Positions 1 to 9,696 of a stretch of DNA of 64,000 bases are shown here, piece by piece. The DNA is from Candidatus Bathyarchaeota archaeon (lineage in GTDB: Archaea; Thermoproteota; Bathyarchaeia; 40CM-2-53-6): NCBI GenBank assembly GCA_005888755.1, contig VBBQ01000030.1, forward strand, positions 1-64,000, given 5' to 3'. Position 1 is the first letter of the stretch. Each line of letters begins with the position of its first letter. A model generated the notes under the pieces. It was not told the origin of the DNA and ran no database searches. It saw nothing but the letters and a program-made list of their open reading frames with translations. Position numbers and translations under genes: made by a program.

Positions 1-166
1 TTCTCGTAATTGCAACATCGCCTGCGGAAGTAATCGTTCAACTGATTCTCTCGATTGGCCTTTTTTCCAGTCATGCCAGGCTCACCAACACAAGACCCAT
101 GAACTCTTACGTTGACTGTCCACAGCAGCCTCAACGGGACGACTAAAGCCTCCTGTAACTGGAAAC

Positions 167-793
167 CTAGCCAAGAGGTTCTGCAGAGAACAGGCCTCTA
201 GCAAGTATACCTGCAACCCGCAAAGGTTCAGGCACTCGCGAGACGAATGCCGAAGCTTTCAGGATTAACCTGGCTTCACGAATTGAGCATCCGAACTGTT
301 CAAAGAACACGGGACCTTCACTAGCCATTGTCCGAAGTTTGTGTACTCGACCCAGTGATCTGATCAGTTCCCATCTCTTCTCCCAATCAGGAAAATGTTT
401 GACCAGGGCACGCTTCACAGCCCTGTTATCCGGCCGGGAACCTACAACCACAATCACCGGCGCCTTGCATGATTTCTGGATCTTCCAAGGGTCGATGAGA
501 TTGAATCCTCCGAAGGTTACGCCGGACAACAATACTGGAATGTGGAAGGACCCTCTCACCAAAAACTCGGCCATCTTAGTTGCGTCGAGCCCGTCAACGG
601 TAATCCAGTCAGCTCTGAATTGATGCAGGTGAGGGCCTTTCATCCAGACGGCTAGGAGAGGAGCGTGTCGGACCTTGTCATCGGTTTTCGGCGGAAACGG
701 GCCATCATCTATTCCAATACATCTAGAGACTTGTTTGATGTTTGAGGACGCTCCGTGGAACAAAGGTAAGCAGCCCACGAACCATCTCGTCAA
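167..793 (-). CDS. DUF99 (UPF0215) family protein; true start probably internal to the listed ORF
   Basis: Family-like motifs CIGIDDGPF, ITVDGLDATKMAEF, GVTFGGFNLID, PVIVVVGSRPD. Lies directly after cdc6 on the same strand. Confidence 0.8.
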   Translation of the reverse strand: MTRWFVGCLPLFHGASSNIKQVSRCIGIDDGPFPPKTDDKVRHAPLLAVWMKGPHLHQFRADWITVDGLDATKMAEFLVRGSFHIPVLLSGVTFGGFNLIDPWKIQKSCKAPVIVVVGSRPDNRAVKRALVKHFPDWEKRWELIRSLGRVHKLRTMASEGPVFFEQFGCSIREARLILKASAFVSRVPEPLRVAGILARGLFSAEPLG

Positions 794-1970
794 CGTTGAA
801 TGAGGCGGTCACTGACCGAGCTTCGACGCCGAGCCGTATCTTCTTTGTGCGGCCGTACCGGCCGAAACTTACTACTCGCGCGTTTAGGACGCCCATGATG
901 TCCAGCTCGTTGAGCAGTCCGCTGACTCTTCGCTGGGTGAGGGGTTCGACTGAACCGGCGCTGCACAGCTCGCGGTATACCTCGTATACGTCGCCTGTTA
1001 CCGAGCTCTCTTTCCTAGTATTCTCCAGCTGCATTACGGAGATTAGTAGGATTCGGGAGTGGAGTGGGAGGGATGACAGGGCTTCTGTCACACGGTCATG
1101 TTCGACTTTCTGTTGTGCTTCGCGGACATGGTTTTCGCCGACACGTAGCTCGCGTGATCTTTCGGCAATCTCAGCGGCTACTCTGAGGAGATCGAGTGCG
1201 CGTCGTGCGTCACCGTGTTCTCCTGCAGCCAGGGCCGCGCAAAGGTGGAGAGCGCCTTCATCTAGAACTCCGGATCGGAAGGCGAGTTGTGCCCGTTCCT
1301 TCAGAATGTCATGTAGTTCGTCTGAGGTGTAGGGTTTGAACACGACTTCCTCCTCTCCTAGCGAGCTTAGGACTCTCGGGTCCAGGAAGTCTTTGAAGTG
1401 GAGGTCGTTTGATATTCCTATGAGCCCGATCCAGCCTTCTGTCAGCTTCTCGTTTATCCTGGTTAGCTCGTATAGTAGACTATCGTCTTCGCTTCTCTTC
1501 ACCAACGCGTCTATCTCATCCAGGACGACGAGGAATGCGGAACCGCGTGATTGGAGAGCGCTTCGGAACCGGTCTAGGAGCTCGCCTACTGCGAGTCCGG
1601 TAAATGGGACTTCTCGACCGAGAGATCTGCACAGGTCGGCAATGACTCTGTAGTTTGTTCCTGCGAGACGGCAGTTGACGTAGCTCGTATCGAGGGCTCG
1701 TCCGTGTTCGCGAGCCTTCCGCTGTAACCGATCTAGAACGAATTTGGTCACGATTGTCTTTCCTGTTCCAGTTTTGCCGTAGGCGAAAAGGTTCGACACT
1801 CGATCTTTTGTCAAAGCTGGGGCGAGCACGGATCCGAGCCGGCGGATCTGCTCTTCCCGGTGAGGAAGCGTTGCGGGCATGTAGTCATGTCTGAGGAGGT
1901 TTCGGTCACGAAAGACCTCACCTCCCGCCAGAACCCTCTCGAAGATGAGATCCAATCCTTGCTGTGACAA
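723..1970 (-). CDS. cdc6: Orc1/Cdc6 family replication initiator
   Basis: Walker A (FAYGKTGTGKT), Walker B (FLVVLDEIDAL), sensor-like IGISNDLHF, C-terminal winged-helix region; 415 aa. Confidence 0.95.
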   Translation of the reverse strand: MSQQGLDLIFERVLAGGEVFRDRNLLRHDYMPATLPHREEQIRRLGSVLAPALTKDRVSNLFAYGKTGTGKTIVTKFVLDRLQRKAREHGRALDTSYVNCRLAGTNYRVIADLCRSLGREVPFTGLAVGELLDRFRSALQSRGSAFLVVLDEIDALVKRSEDDSLLYELTRINEKLTEGWIGLIGISNDLHFKDFLDPRVLSSLGEEEVVFKPYTSDELHDILKERAQLAFRSGVLDEGALHLCAALAAGEHGDARRALDLLRVAAEIAERSRELRVGENHVREAQQKVEHDRVTEALSSLPLHSRILLISVMQLENTRKESSVTGDVYEVYRELCSAGSVEPLTQRRVSGLLNELDIMGVLNARVVSFGRYGRTKKIRLGVEARSVTASFNVDEMVRGLLTFVPRSVLKHQTSL

Positions 1971-1989
1971 GCCTGAAACAGTCCGGTTT

Positions 1990-2330
1990 TCTGCGAGCCG
2001 GCTTCCAGTGGAATTAAGGGTTCTCGTACAATGATTTCAACTGGACAAACCAAAAACCCGATCATCGCTCCAAATAATTCCTGCCTAGAGACAGTTTCCC
2101 TTCAACCAGTCCTGCGTCACGAGATGCGCTGTGCAATACCCCCCTCGTTTTTCTTGAGAAGATTTGCTGTCTGGCATTGATAATGGGCGAGTCTCGTGAT
2201 TCAGGGCAGGGTCTGGGCTTTGACCACAGTGCAAGTTAACGTGTAATCTAGGTCAGTTCCCGAACGATTCCCGGGCAAGTCTGGATCCCGGGTCCCAGAT
2301 CATGGATCAGGGCTGAAAACGGGCGATTTA
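1990..2330. other. Candidate replication origin region
   Basis: Intergenic and adjacent to orc1/cdc6. ORB-like CTTCCAGTGGAATTAAGGG (~2002-2020), inverted partner TTTGTCCAGTTGAAAT (~2034-2050, minus), and G-string motif AAAAACGAGGGGGGT (~2137-2154, minus). Confidence 0.5.
2085..2326 (-). repeat. Copy A of a ~240-nt dispersed conserved non-coding element
   Basis: Reverse complement aligns nearly colinearly with 49862-50110. Identical blocks include GAATCGTTC, GCCCTGA, TATCAA, GCCAGACAG, CTCAAGAA and TATTGCACAG. Confidence 0.75.
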
Positions 2331-2394
2331 CGATACAAACTCGCGACATTTTGTTCGTGACAATCTCCGGAGGGTCGAGCGGCTGGAATAGACA

Positions 2395-3483
2395 TTGCAC
2401 TTTGCCATCGGATCAAAGCATAATGCGCTTGAGAATCCCAAAGATGTAAGACCTGGGAAGCCGGTTTCATGCAGTTTGACCAAAATGACTCAATTGTCGG
2501 AACGAACGAACCCCAAGCTGAAAGGACTCAGGGTCTCCGTTCAGTTCAGCAAAGAAGAACTGCAGAAACGACGCTATTTCTTGCCTCCAGCAACAATAAT
2601 CAGTTCCTACGCGGGGAATGATAGTGGGTCGGAAACGGTATTCCACGTCCTTCAACTCGACGGTGCAACACCGTTCACACTGAAAGACGAGCCTGTGGTC
2701 GGGAAACCTAGACTCCGCCGACGTTGGATTTTTGCTCGCTCCAAAAGCGGAGCCTTAGAGAATTTCCTTGAAGGATCAGCTCATTCCGAAAGAGTTGACG
2801 TTGTACTCTACGTGAAACCAGACGATTGCCTTCCCTGCTCAGATATTCTCGACATTCATAATGACATTCTAGAAATCTGCTCCGGAGTTATCGCGTTGAT
2901 GCCCGAGGAGAAGCGCGGTCGAACGAGCAAAGTGCCTCGGACGAGCATAGGTGGAAGGACGCTCACGATTGCAGTGGATAATAGTGAATGGCTTGATCTT
3001 GCTCCGAAGGTCCAGTTGAACAGTGTAATAGAAATCCAACTTTGGATGGGAGCTAATCAGCTTCTGAACCAGTGGGGCAGCAATAGCTCAAGCAAAGAAC
3101 GTCAGCAACTAGGAATCGACGTTTCGGGAATCAATCCAGGGTTGAAACTCATTCAGCTTATACAAGAAACCAATCTGTACCACTTCGCAGGAATCGCAAG
3201 ACGAGTTCTGTCGAGAGAGTACTTCGACCCAACATGGCAAAGAGACAAGGAAAGGCGCGAAATTCTGCTCGACTGTGGATTGCCGATAATCTTTGAGGAG
3301 ATAATTGACCCTGGTGAACCGGTTATCCACGTTCAGAAAGATGGAGACGCCTTGATAGGCTTGGGCTATCTATTCGGATCGATCGCTTTCCCTGGAACAC
3401 GATTCCGAACCTTTCTGGTGGGAAGGGTGATTGGGATTTACGGACATGGACTTTGTCCCTCCTTTTGTTCTGCTGGACGTTGA
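2395..3483 (+). CDS. Hypothetical protein, divergent from cdc6; first residues and C-terminal end uncertain
   Basis: 362-aa open frame with protein-like composition; no family recognised. Confidence 0.55.
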   Translation: MHFAIGSKHNALENPKDVRPGKPVSCSLTKMTQLSERTNPKLKGLRVSVQFSKEELQKRRYFLPPATIISSYAGNDSGSETVFHVLQLDGATPFTLKDEPVVGKPRLRRRWIFARSKSGALENFLEGSAHSERVDVVLYVKPDDCLPCSDILDIHNDILEICSGVIALMPEEKRGRTSKVPRTSIGGRTLTIAVDNSEWLDLAPKVQLNSVIEIQLWMGANQLLNQWGSNSSSKERQQLGIDVSGINPGLKLIQLIQETNLYHFAGIARRVLSREYFDPTWQRDKERREILLDCGLPIIFEEIIDPGEPVIHVQKDGDALIGLGYLFGSIAFPGTRFRTFLVGRVIGIYGHGLCPSFCSAGR

Positions 3484-3624
3484 ACTTATGCCCTCTTCCA
3501 CGAAACCAGAGATCAGGGTCGGTTATTATTCCAAGGAGCAAGAATCGCTCAAAGGGATTGAGCTTAGTGGATATTTCCCCCCAAGCTAGACTACAGGGCG
3601 GGGGCCCGGTCGCGAGCCCGGTCC

Positions 3625-4098
3625 TTAGCCGACCGCTTTCTTCACGAGCGCGGCGATCCTTTCTTCTTCGGCGGCGGTTAACCCCTTCAGCGCGAAGGCG
3701 GTGGGCCACATGGCGTCTTCGTCGAGGTTCGCCTTGTCGCTGAAGCCGAGCGTTGCGTACCTGGTTTTGAACTTCTGCGCTGCTTGGAAGAAGCAAACGA
3801 CCTTGCCGTCCTTGCCGGCAGTGGCATATGCGGGCATCCCGTACCAGAGTCTAGGCGAGAGGGCTGGCGCGGTTTCCTTGATGATAGCATGGAGCCGCTT
3901 GGCCATGGTGCGATCCGGTTCCGGCATCTCGGCGATCTTCGCGAGCACGGCGCCTTCCCCGTCCGCCTTGTCCGCCCTCAGCTCTTGGATGCGATCCTTC
4001 ATCGCGCCGTGTTCCTCGTCCGTGAATCCCTTGAACTTCTTGCTGGTCGCAGTGGTGCTCTTGGCGGACTTCTGCGTGCCCTTCTGCGCAGGTTTCAT
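3625..4098 (-). CDS. DUF1801 domain protein (YdhG-like)
   Basis: [34 protein letters not shown] and Lys-rich N-terminus typical of the family. Confidence 0.75.
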   Translation of the reverse strand: MKPAQKGTQKSAKSTTATSKKFKGFTDEEHGAMKDRIQELRADKADGEGAVLAKIAEMPEPDRTMAKRLHAIIKETAPALSPRLWYGMPAYATAGKDGKVVCFFQAAQKFKTRYATLGFSDKANLDEDAMWPTAFALKGLTAAEEERIAALVKKAVG

Positions 4099-4154
4099 GA
4101 AATTCTGTTCGTCTTCAGAGATTAATTACTTTTCACGAGTTCATCCCTTGCGTT

Positions 4155-4562
4155 TCAATCAGCTTCGTCGGGCCCTTGTTGTAGGACAACCCCGGCCACG
4201 ATGGCTAATGCGCCGAACCTAGAGAAGAGAGTCAGGATGCATCTAACTACAACCAGCTGAGGCACTCCCCGAGATATTGAACCAGGATCGAGCGGATACC
4301 ATGGATAGCTGCCTAGGAACGAATATGGTAGAAACAAAGACGCTATTGGTAGGGAGCTACCCAACAGGTTCGCCAGGCCTCGAAACCGCAAGACTCTCGG
4401 CCGGTTCAACGGCTTGACGAAGAGAAGCGATACTAGCAGAATCGGGAAAAGCGTGAACACTTTTGCTCTTGGGTCTCTGCCTATCAGCCATGCGGGCAAA
4501 GCAAAGGCGGAGAGCGGGATCAGAATCACTATTGCTAAGACGTGTTTTACCAGGAATTTCAA
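4155..4562 (-). CDS. Hypothetical membrane protein
   Basis: 135-aa ORF with several hydrophobic segments. Confidence 0.5.
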   Translation of the reverse strand: MKFLVKHVLAIVILIPLSAFALPAWLIGRDPRAKVFTLFPILLVSLLFVKPLNRPRVLRFRGLANLLGSSLPIASLFLPYSFLGSYPWYPLDPGSISRGVPQLVVVRCILTLFSRFGALAIVAGVVLQQGPDEAD

Positions 4563-4852
4563 TAATTGAAAATCATGATCGTTCGGACTAAAAGGTCAAG
4601 TGTTGTCTCTCTCAGATGACACTGCGTAGCAATTCGCTCAAATGACACGAGTCCCACTTCTTTGCAACTGAATACTTTACTCAAGAGCAATACTTTACAG
4701 TAGTAGAACCAAGGTCATCGCAAGGGTGGTTTGAGATCGAAGTAGCCGATGGAAACGCGCCGAAGAGCCAGCTTCCAGACTTTGACAGCCTCTGGGATTA
4801 CGACCATCCAGGCGCGACTGAGAGGAGGTTCCGCGAACTTCTCCCCGCGGCA

Positions 4853-5659
4853 TTGGACTCGAGAGACTTTCCGTATCTGACACAGCTTCTTACCCAGATA
4901 GCAAGGGCGGAAGGCTTGCAGCGAAAATTCCAGGACGCTCATAAGACGCTGGATCGCGTCGAAAAGGCCATGCTCAAGGCAGAGGCGGACGATAAGACGA
5001 GGGTCCGGTATCTGCTCGAGCGTGGAAGGGTCTTCAACTCGTCCGGAAAGCGGGACGAGGCCAGGCCCTTGTTTCTTCAGGCATTAGATCTCGCTGTCAA
5101 GTCCGAAGACGACTTCAACGCCGTAGACGCCGCTCACATGATGGCGATTGTCGAACCAACCGAGAAACAGTCGGAATGGAACCTGAAGGCGTTGGACATT
5201 GCCGAGAATTCCGCGGATGAAAAGGCGCGGAAATGGAAGGGCAGTCTCTACAACAACCTAGGCTGGACCTATTTCGAGCAAAAACAGTATGAAGAATCCC
5301 TGCTCATGTTCGAGAAAGCCGTGGAGTTCCGGGAAAAGGAGGGCGATCCGAACAAGATCATGATCGCAAAATGGTGCGTTGCCAAGTCTCTTCGGATGAT
5401 GGATCACACGGAAGAAGCTCTGGAGATGCAGCGAAGCTTGTTTGAGCAGTATCAGGCGGCTGGCAAGAAGAGCGGATACGTCTACGAGGAGATCGCCGAA
5501 TGCCTTACGGTTATGGGTCAAGAGCAAGATGCTCTGGGATGGTTTGCGGCTGCCTACGAGGAACTCTCAAAGGATCCACGGCTCGCAAATGAGCAAGACA
5601 GGCTGAACCGGCTTAAAGAACTTGGAAAAGTTGGCCGGCCAGAAACACCCGGAAGTTAG
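4853..5659 (+). CDS. TPR-repeat protein
   Basis: Helical repeats such as LYNNLGWTYFEQKQYEESLLMFEKAVEF. Confidence 0.75.
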   Translation: MDSRDFPYLTQLLTQIARAEGLQRKFQDAHKTLDRVEKAMLKAEADDKTRVRYLLERGRVFNSSGKRDEARPLFLQALDLAVKSEDDFNAVDAAHMMAIVEPTEKQSEWNLKALDIAENSADEKARKWKGSLYNNLGWTYFEQKQYEESLLMFEKAVEFREKEGDPNKIMIAKWCVAKSLRMMDHTEEALEMQRSLFEQYQAAGKKSGYVYEEIAECLTVMGQEQDALGWFAAAYEELSKDPRLANEQDRLNRLKELGKVGRPETPGS

Positions 5660-5682
5660 GGCGTCTTCAGAGAGAGAACCCC

Positions 5683-6666
5683 GTGATCGTGTCGATTGAG
5701 GAATTAGGACTCGCGGCTCTGTTCGCCCTTGCTTTCGCCAACGGAGCCAACGATGTAGGAAAGAGCGTGGCATCGTTGATGATGCCAGGACCCTCAGGCT
5801 CGCCCCCGAGAAAGCGTAAGCCACTCATCTGGGGAGGCTTCTTCACTGGCATTGGAAGCGTCTCTGCAATTTTGATCTCAGGTAGACTCTTCACTGTTTT
5901 CACGCCCCAGAGCCTTCTACACACTGCGCCTGAATCGTCTTTCGTTTTGGCAGCGCTTGCTGGCGCGACGTTATGGATTCTTGCGGCGACTCTTCTCAGG
6001 TTGCCAGTTTCCTCGACGCACGCGATCATAGGCGCTCTGGTGTTGTTAGCGGTCTACCTGTTTGGAGTATCAGTGATACAATGGGAGTTCCTGCTGTACA
6101 GGGTGGTATTGCCCTTGGCCGGGGGACCCATAGCTGCGCTTGTGGGAATATACATCATCGATAGGCTGACACGTCGAACCGGGTTGCCAGGTAAACCACG
6201 GCCGCGACTTGCCAGCATTGAGCACTGGGCGTCCGGGGCCGCTGTTTCCTACGCGAGAGGGATTAACGATGCTCCAAAGATGGCGGCTCTGGGAGCGTTC
6301 TTTCTCCTCGCAAATCCCTCTGAGGCAGCCTGGGTTCCATACTCGATTGTTGCAGTAGCGGTCTTGCTCGGCTCACTGGTACTCGGTCATCGGGTGGTGG
6401 TGACTGCGATTGGCAGGCATGCGGCGCTAGATCAGGTTCAGAGGTCGAAGGCTGGGGCGGCCACGGCTCTAGTGGTGTCAGCGGGGGCAATCTTTGGGGC
6501 ACCCATGTCGACGACCCAGGTTCACGAAGGATCCAACGCTGGGATCGGTGGACGCCAGAGTGTCATCAAATCTTCGCTTAGATCAATGCTCTTGCCATGG
6601 CTAGTGACTCTGCCCGGCGCTGGCATACTCGCTGTTGCCGTGTCTTATGTCGTGGCAATGATCTAG
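5683..6666 (+). CDS. PiT-family inorganic phosphate transporter (GTG start)
   Basis: FANGANDVGKSVASL and SYARGINDAPKMAAL signature repeats, VSSTHAIIGAL, multiple TM segments. Confidence 0.92.
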   Translation: MIVSIEELGLAALFALAFANGANDVGKSVASLMMPGPSGSPPRKRKPLIWGGFFTGIGSVSAILISGRLFTVFTPQSLLHTAPESSFVLAALAGATLWILAATLLRLPVSSTHAIIGALVLLAVYLFGVSVIQWEFLLYRVVLPLAGGPIAALVGIYIIDRLTRRTGLPGKPRPRLASIEHWASGAAVSYARGINDAPKMAALGAFFLLANPSEAAWVPYSIVAVAVLLGSLVLGHRVVVTAIGRHAALDQVQRSKAGAATALVVSAGAIFGAPMSTTQVHEGSNAGIGGRQSVIKSSLRSMLLPWLVTLPGAGILAVAVSYVVAMI

Positions 6667-6754
6667 CATATGATTCTGCGGGGACGGGAGGCACGAGATA
6701 CAGAACGCCCTTAAGATCACTTTCCGATTTTCTTGTCGATCGGGCTGAGCGTTC

Positions 6755-7291
6755 TTGGCATTCGGTATTCTCATCGATGTTCCGCTGATCGTGGGAGGGT
6801 TCCTCCTTATGTTCCGTTTCAGGAAGAAGCTTGCGCTTGACATATTGCGAGTGAAGCTTCCCCCTCTAGCACTCTATCTGATGCTGTCTGTTCCATTGAT
6901 AATTTTCGAGGAACAAATTGACTGCATGCCCGCATGGTGCGGCACGGTCGCGATACCACCTACTCTTCCGTTTATCCTCGTTGAAATGTTGGTGCTTGGA
7001 GGAATAGTATTGTGGCGGCACGCCAAGAATGTCTCACGTGTTACCCTCTACTTCAGCATCTTTGGAGTATTCTGGGAGATCTTCCTCGGAGGCCTTGTTG
7101 GAGCTCCCCTAATCATCATCGCGCTTCTGGCGCCATATGTTGGAGTCGGTTATGCGTTCATATCGATGCTTCCGCTTGAGGTCCTGATTGGAGGAGTGAA
7201 GACTCCCAGCGACGGAAAGACGGTTCTCGCAGTTCCGTCCTTCCACCTCTGTAGAAGTCTATCGCTCGAACTAGATGAACTTCAGTTCTGA
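6755..7291 (+). CDS. Hypothetical multi-pass membrane protein
   Basis: 178-aa hydrophobic ORF. Confidence 0.55.
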   Translation: MAFGILIDVPLIVGGFLLMFRFRKKLALDILRVKLPPLALYLMLSVPLIIFEEQIDCMPAWCGTVAIPPTLPFILVEMLVLGGIVLWRHAKNVSRVTLYFSIFGVFWEIFLGGLVGAPLIIIALLAPYVGVGYAFISMLPLEVLIGGVKTPSDGKTVLAVPSFHLCRSLSLELDELQF

Positions 7292-7332
7292 AGGAAAGAA
7301 AAAAGAAAAATGGGAAGATTGGATCGAATGGT

Positions 7333-9645
7333 CTAGTGCTTCGTTATCGTTAGTGTTATTGTGGTTGAGTGGGTGAGGCTGCCGCTTGTCCCGGTTACCG
7401 TGACGGTAAACGTTCCCGTTACCGTCATCCCACCGTGGCCGTTGAAAGTTAACGTGGACGTTCCGCTTCCGCCTGAGGTTACCGTTACACTGGTTGGGTT
7501 GAGGCTTGCAGTAAGTCCTGCTGGTAGCGCACCAGTCGACAATGTGACAGTACCAGAGAAACCGCCTAGCGATGTTATTGTGATTGTTGTTGACGCTGAT
7601 CCGAACCTATTCATCGTCAGGCTGGAGGGTGATGCGCTGATGCTGAAGTCTCCTGTTACGGGAGCGGTAACCGCTAGAGTGTAAATGGCGCTATGGGACA
7701 GGGTTCCGCTTGTGCCGGTGACTGTTATGGAGTAGGTTCCTGTCGGAGTGCTAGTGGTGGTTGAGATCGTCAATGTGCTCGTGTAGGTGGGTGTTCCGCT
7801 TGTCGGGTTCACGGTGGCTGTGAGGCCTGCGGCTGATGGACTGATGCTTGTGCTAAGCGAGACTGATTGGGTGGTTCCGCTGACGAGGCTGACTGTTACG
7901 GTCGAGGTTGTGCCTGATCCCTGGGCGACGGAGCCGCTTGTTGGATTGAGGCTTACGCTATAGTCGAAGGTTCCTGGCGCGCTGAATGACGCGATTTGTC
8001 CGATGACCGTGTTCCAGTTCTGGAATGTGGTGGACTTGCGGTATTCGCCTGCGACCCAGAATGTTGAGGACGAGGTCGGGGTCGGGTCTGTGGCGGCGCC
8101 GAAATAGTCACCGTAACGGCCGCTAGTGTCGGCGGTTGTGCCTGCTCTGATCACGGCGGCTGATTGTAACGTGTTCAGTGGATCGCTAGAGGCTCGTCCC
8201 GTGGCCATGGCTGATGGAAAGATGCTGCTGGATGACCTGCCGAAGGAGACGACAAGTTGTCCCTGATAGCTTGAGACTGCTGGGTAGAAGTAGTACTGGC
8301 CACTGGCGGAGAAATCGAAGTCCTGCGCCTTCGTTGCCGTTGCGCCTGAGGTTGTGGCCTGGACTAGGCGTAGACATGTTCGAGTTGCAGAGTCACCGCT
8401 GGGGATGCATGCATCGTTCCATGAGGCCCATAGGCTGTTTGATTCCCAGACAACGCTCTCGACACGGTTATCGTTCGTGGCCAATGTCGTGCCGGTGCCG
8501 GGTTGCGCCGCATTCGGCCCGATGACGCTCGTCGCAATCGAGAAGCTGCTGGAGCTGACTGTTACAGTCGCAGGTGGAACACCGGTTAGAGAGACTACTG
8601 TCTCGGTATTGGTCTGGCTTGTCGGACTTGGGATGCATGTTCCTGTACAGTCGGTTACCATGTAGAAGGTCGTGGACGAGGAGAGATGTTCTGCGGGATG
8701 CAGTGAGAACATGTTCGAGTCCGGCGTGTTTGTAGCAAAGTGGATCGTTGAGGCTCCGGCAACAAGCTCTGACTTGTTGAGGACCCAGTAGTGGACGCCG
8801 ATGAAGGAAGTGCCGGCGGTGTTGAAATCGTTCACGGAAATTACGTACTTGTCATCGTTGGTTCCGGTGACAGGCTGGTCAGGAAGACGCCCACTGTCCG
8901 AGACGGAGTAAAGGTTGAAAGTGCCTGTGGGATCGTTGCTTGTCGAGACAGCGAACACTACTCGGCTGTTGGGAATGTCAATGATCGACGCGAACCATCG
9001 CCCACTGCTGGAGTCATAGGAGACTTGCGGGTCTGACATTGACGAGGCGGGTAGGTTGAAGAAAGTGTCGAGACCGAACGTGGCCTTGGCAACTGCTCCA
9101 GCTTTCGTGTAGATTATGCCGGCAAGGTTGACCATCTCGAAGACATGGTTTGGCCCAGCACCGACAATTACGTCTGGAGGCGAACAGCCACAGGGATTCG
9201 GTGATCCACCTGGGGCTCCCTCGAGGATGAGACCCACGGTGGTGGTCAGTGGTGAGGGAGTGCTTGGTGGAGTTGCAACGGTTTTTGCAGCCTCGTCTGC
9301 TGGGACATAACCGGTTTGTGCGGCTTGCGCTTTGGCCTGATCGAAGGCTTGGAGGCCCTGCGAGTGCAGGGGAGCCTGGTTCATGTTGACGCTCGATTGG
9401 TCTGTCTGCGGGAGAGTACTCACATCGACAGTGCCGATCAGACTGGTAGTTCCCGGCGTCAGCGTGATAGAAACGGCTGCCGCTCGGGGTGATGCGGTTG
9501 GAATTAGAAGGAGAATGCTGGCGAAAAGGATCAATAGTACGCGACTATTTTTCATGAAAACCGTGCCGTATTCGGTTTCGGATTTAACAGTTCCGGAATA
9601 CCTGATCATCGGTGTCGTGGTCAGAGTGTTGTTGTGTGTGTTCAT
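7333..9645 (-). CDS. Secreted propeller-like protein with C-terminal Ig-like repeats; likely start MKNSRVLLILF (~9555)
   Basis: Signal peptide; tandem repeats DYSVSLNPTSGSVAQGSGTTSTVTV / DFSISASPSSLTMNRFGSASTTITI with GLTA(T/S)(V/L)NPTS. Confidence 0.75.
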   Translation of the reverse strand: MNTHNNTLTTTPMIRYSGTVKSETEYGTVFMKNSRVLLILFASILLLIPTASPRAAAVSITLTPGTTSLIGTVDVSTLPQTDQSSVNMNQAPLHSQGLQAFDQAKAQAAQTGYVPADEAAKTVATPPSTPSPLTTTVGLILEGAPGGSPNPCGCSPPDVIVGAGPNHVFEMVNLAGIIYTKAGAVAKATFGLDTFFNLPASSMSDPQVSYDSSSGRWFASIIDIPNSRVVFAVSTSNDPTGTFNLYSVSDSGRLPDQPVTGTNDDKYVISVNDFNTAGTSFIGVHYWVLNKSELVAGASTIHFATNTPDSNMFSLHPAEHLSSSTTFYMVTDCTGTCIPSPTSQTNTETVVSLTGVPPATVTVSSSSFSIATSVIGPNAAQPGTGTTLATNDNRVESVVWESNSLWASWNDACIPSGDSATRTCLRLVQATTSGATATKAQDFDFSASGQYYFYPAVSSYQGQLVVSFGRSSSSIFPSAMATGRASSDPLNTLQSAAVIRAGTTADTSGRYGDYFGAATDPTPTSSSTFWVAGEYRKSTTFQNWNTVIGQIASFSAPGTFDYSVSLNPTSGSVAQGSGTTSTVTVSLVSGTTQSVSLSTSISPSAAGLTATVNPTSGTPTYTSTLTISTTTSTPTGTYSITVTGTSGTLSHSAIYTLAVTAPVTGDFSISASPSSLTMNRFGSASTTITITSLGGFSGTVTLSTGALPAGLTASLNPTSVTVTSGGSGTSTLTFNGHGGMTVTGTFTVTVTGTSGSLTHSTTITLTITKH

Positions 9646-9696
9646 CGCAGAACCTGACGTAGATTTTCGAATCGTAATTCTGTCTTCTTCTGATTC

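Noticed and set aside
742-1653. Plus-strand ORFs of 196 and 105 aa
   Set aside because: Antisense to cdc6; Ser/Arg-rich shadow frames with no family resemblance.
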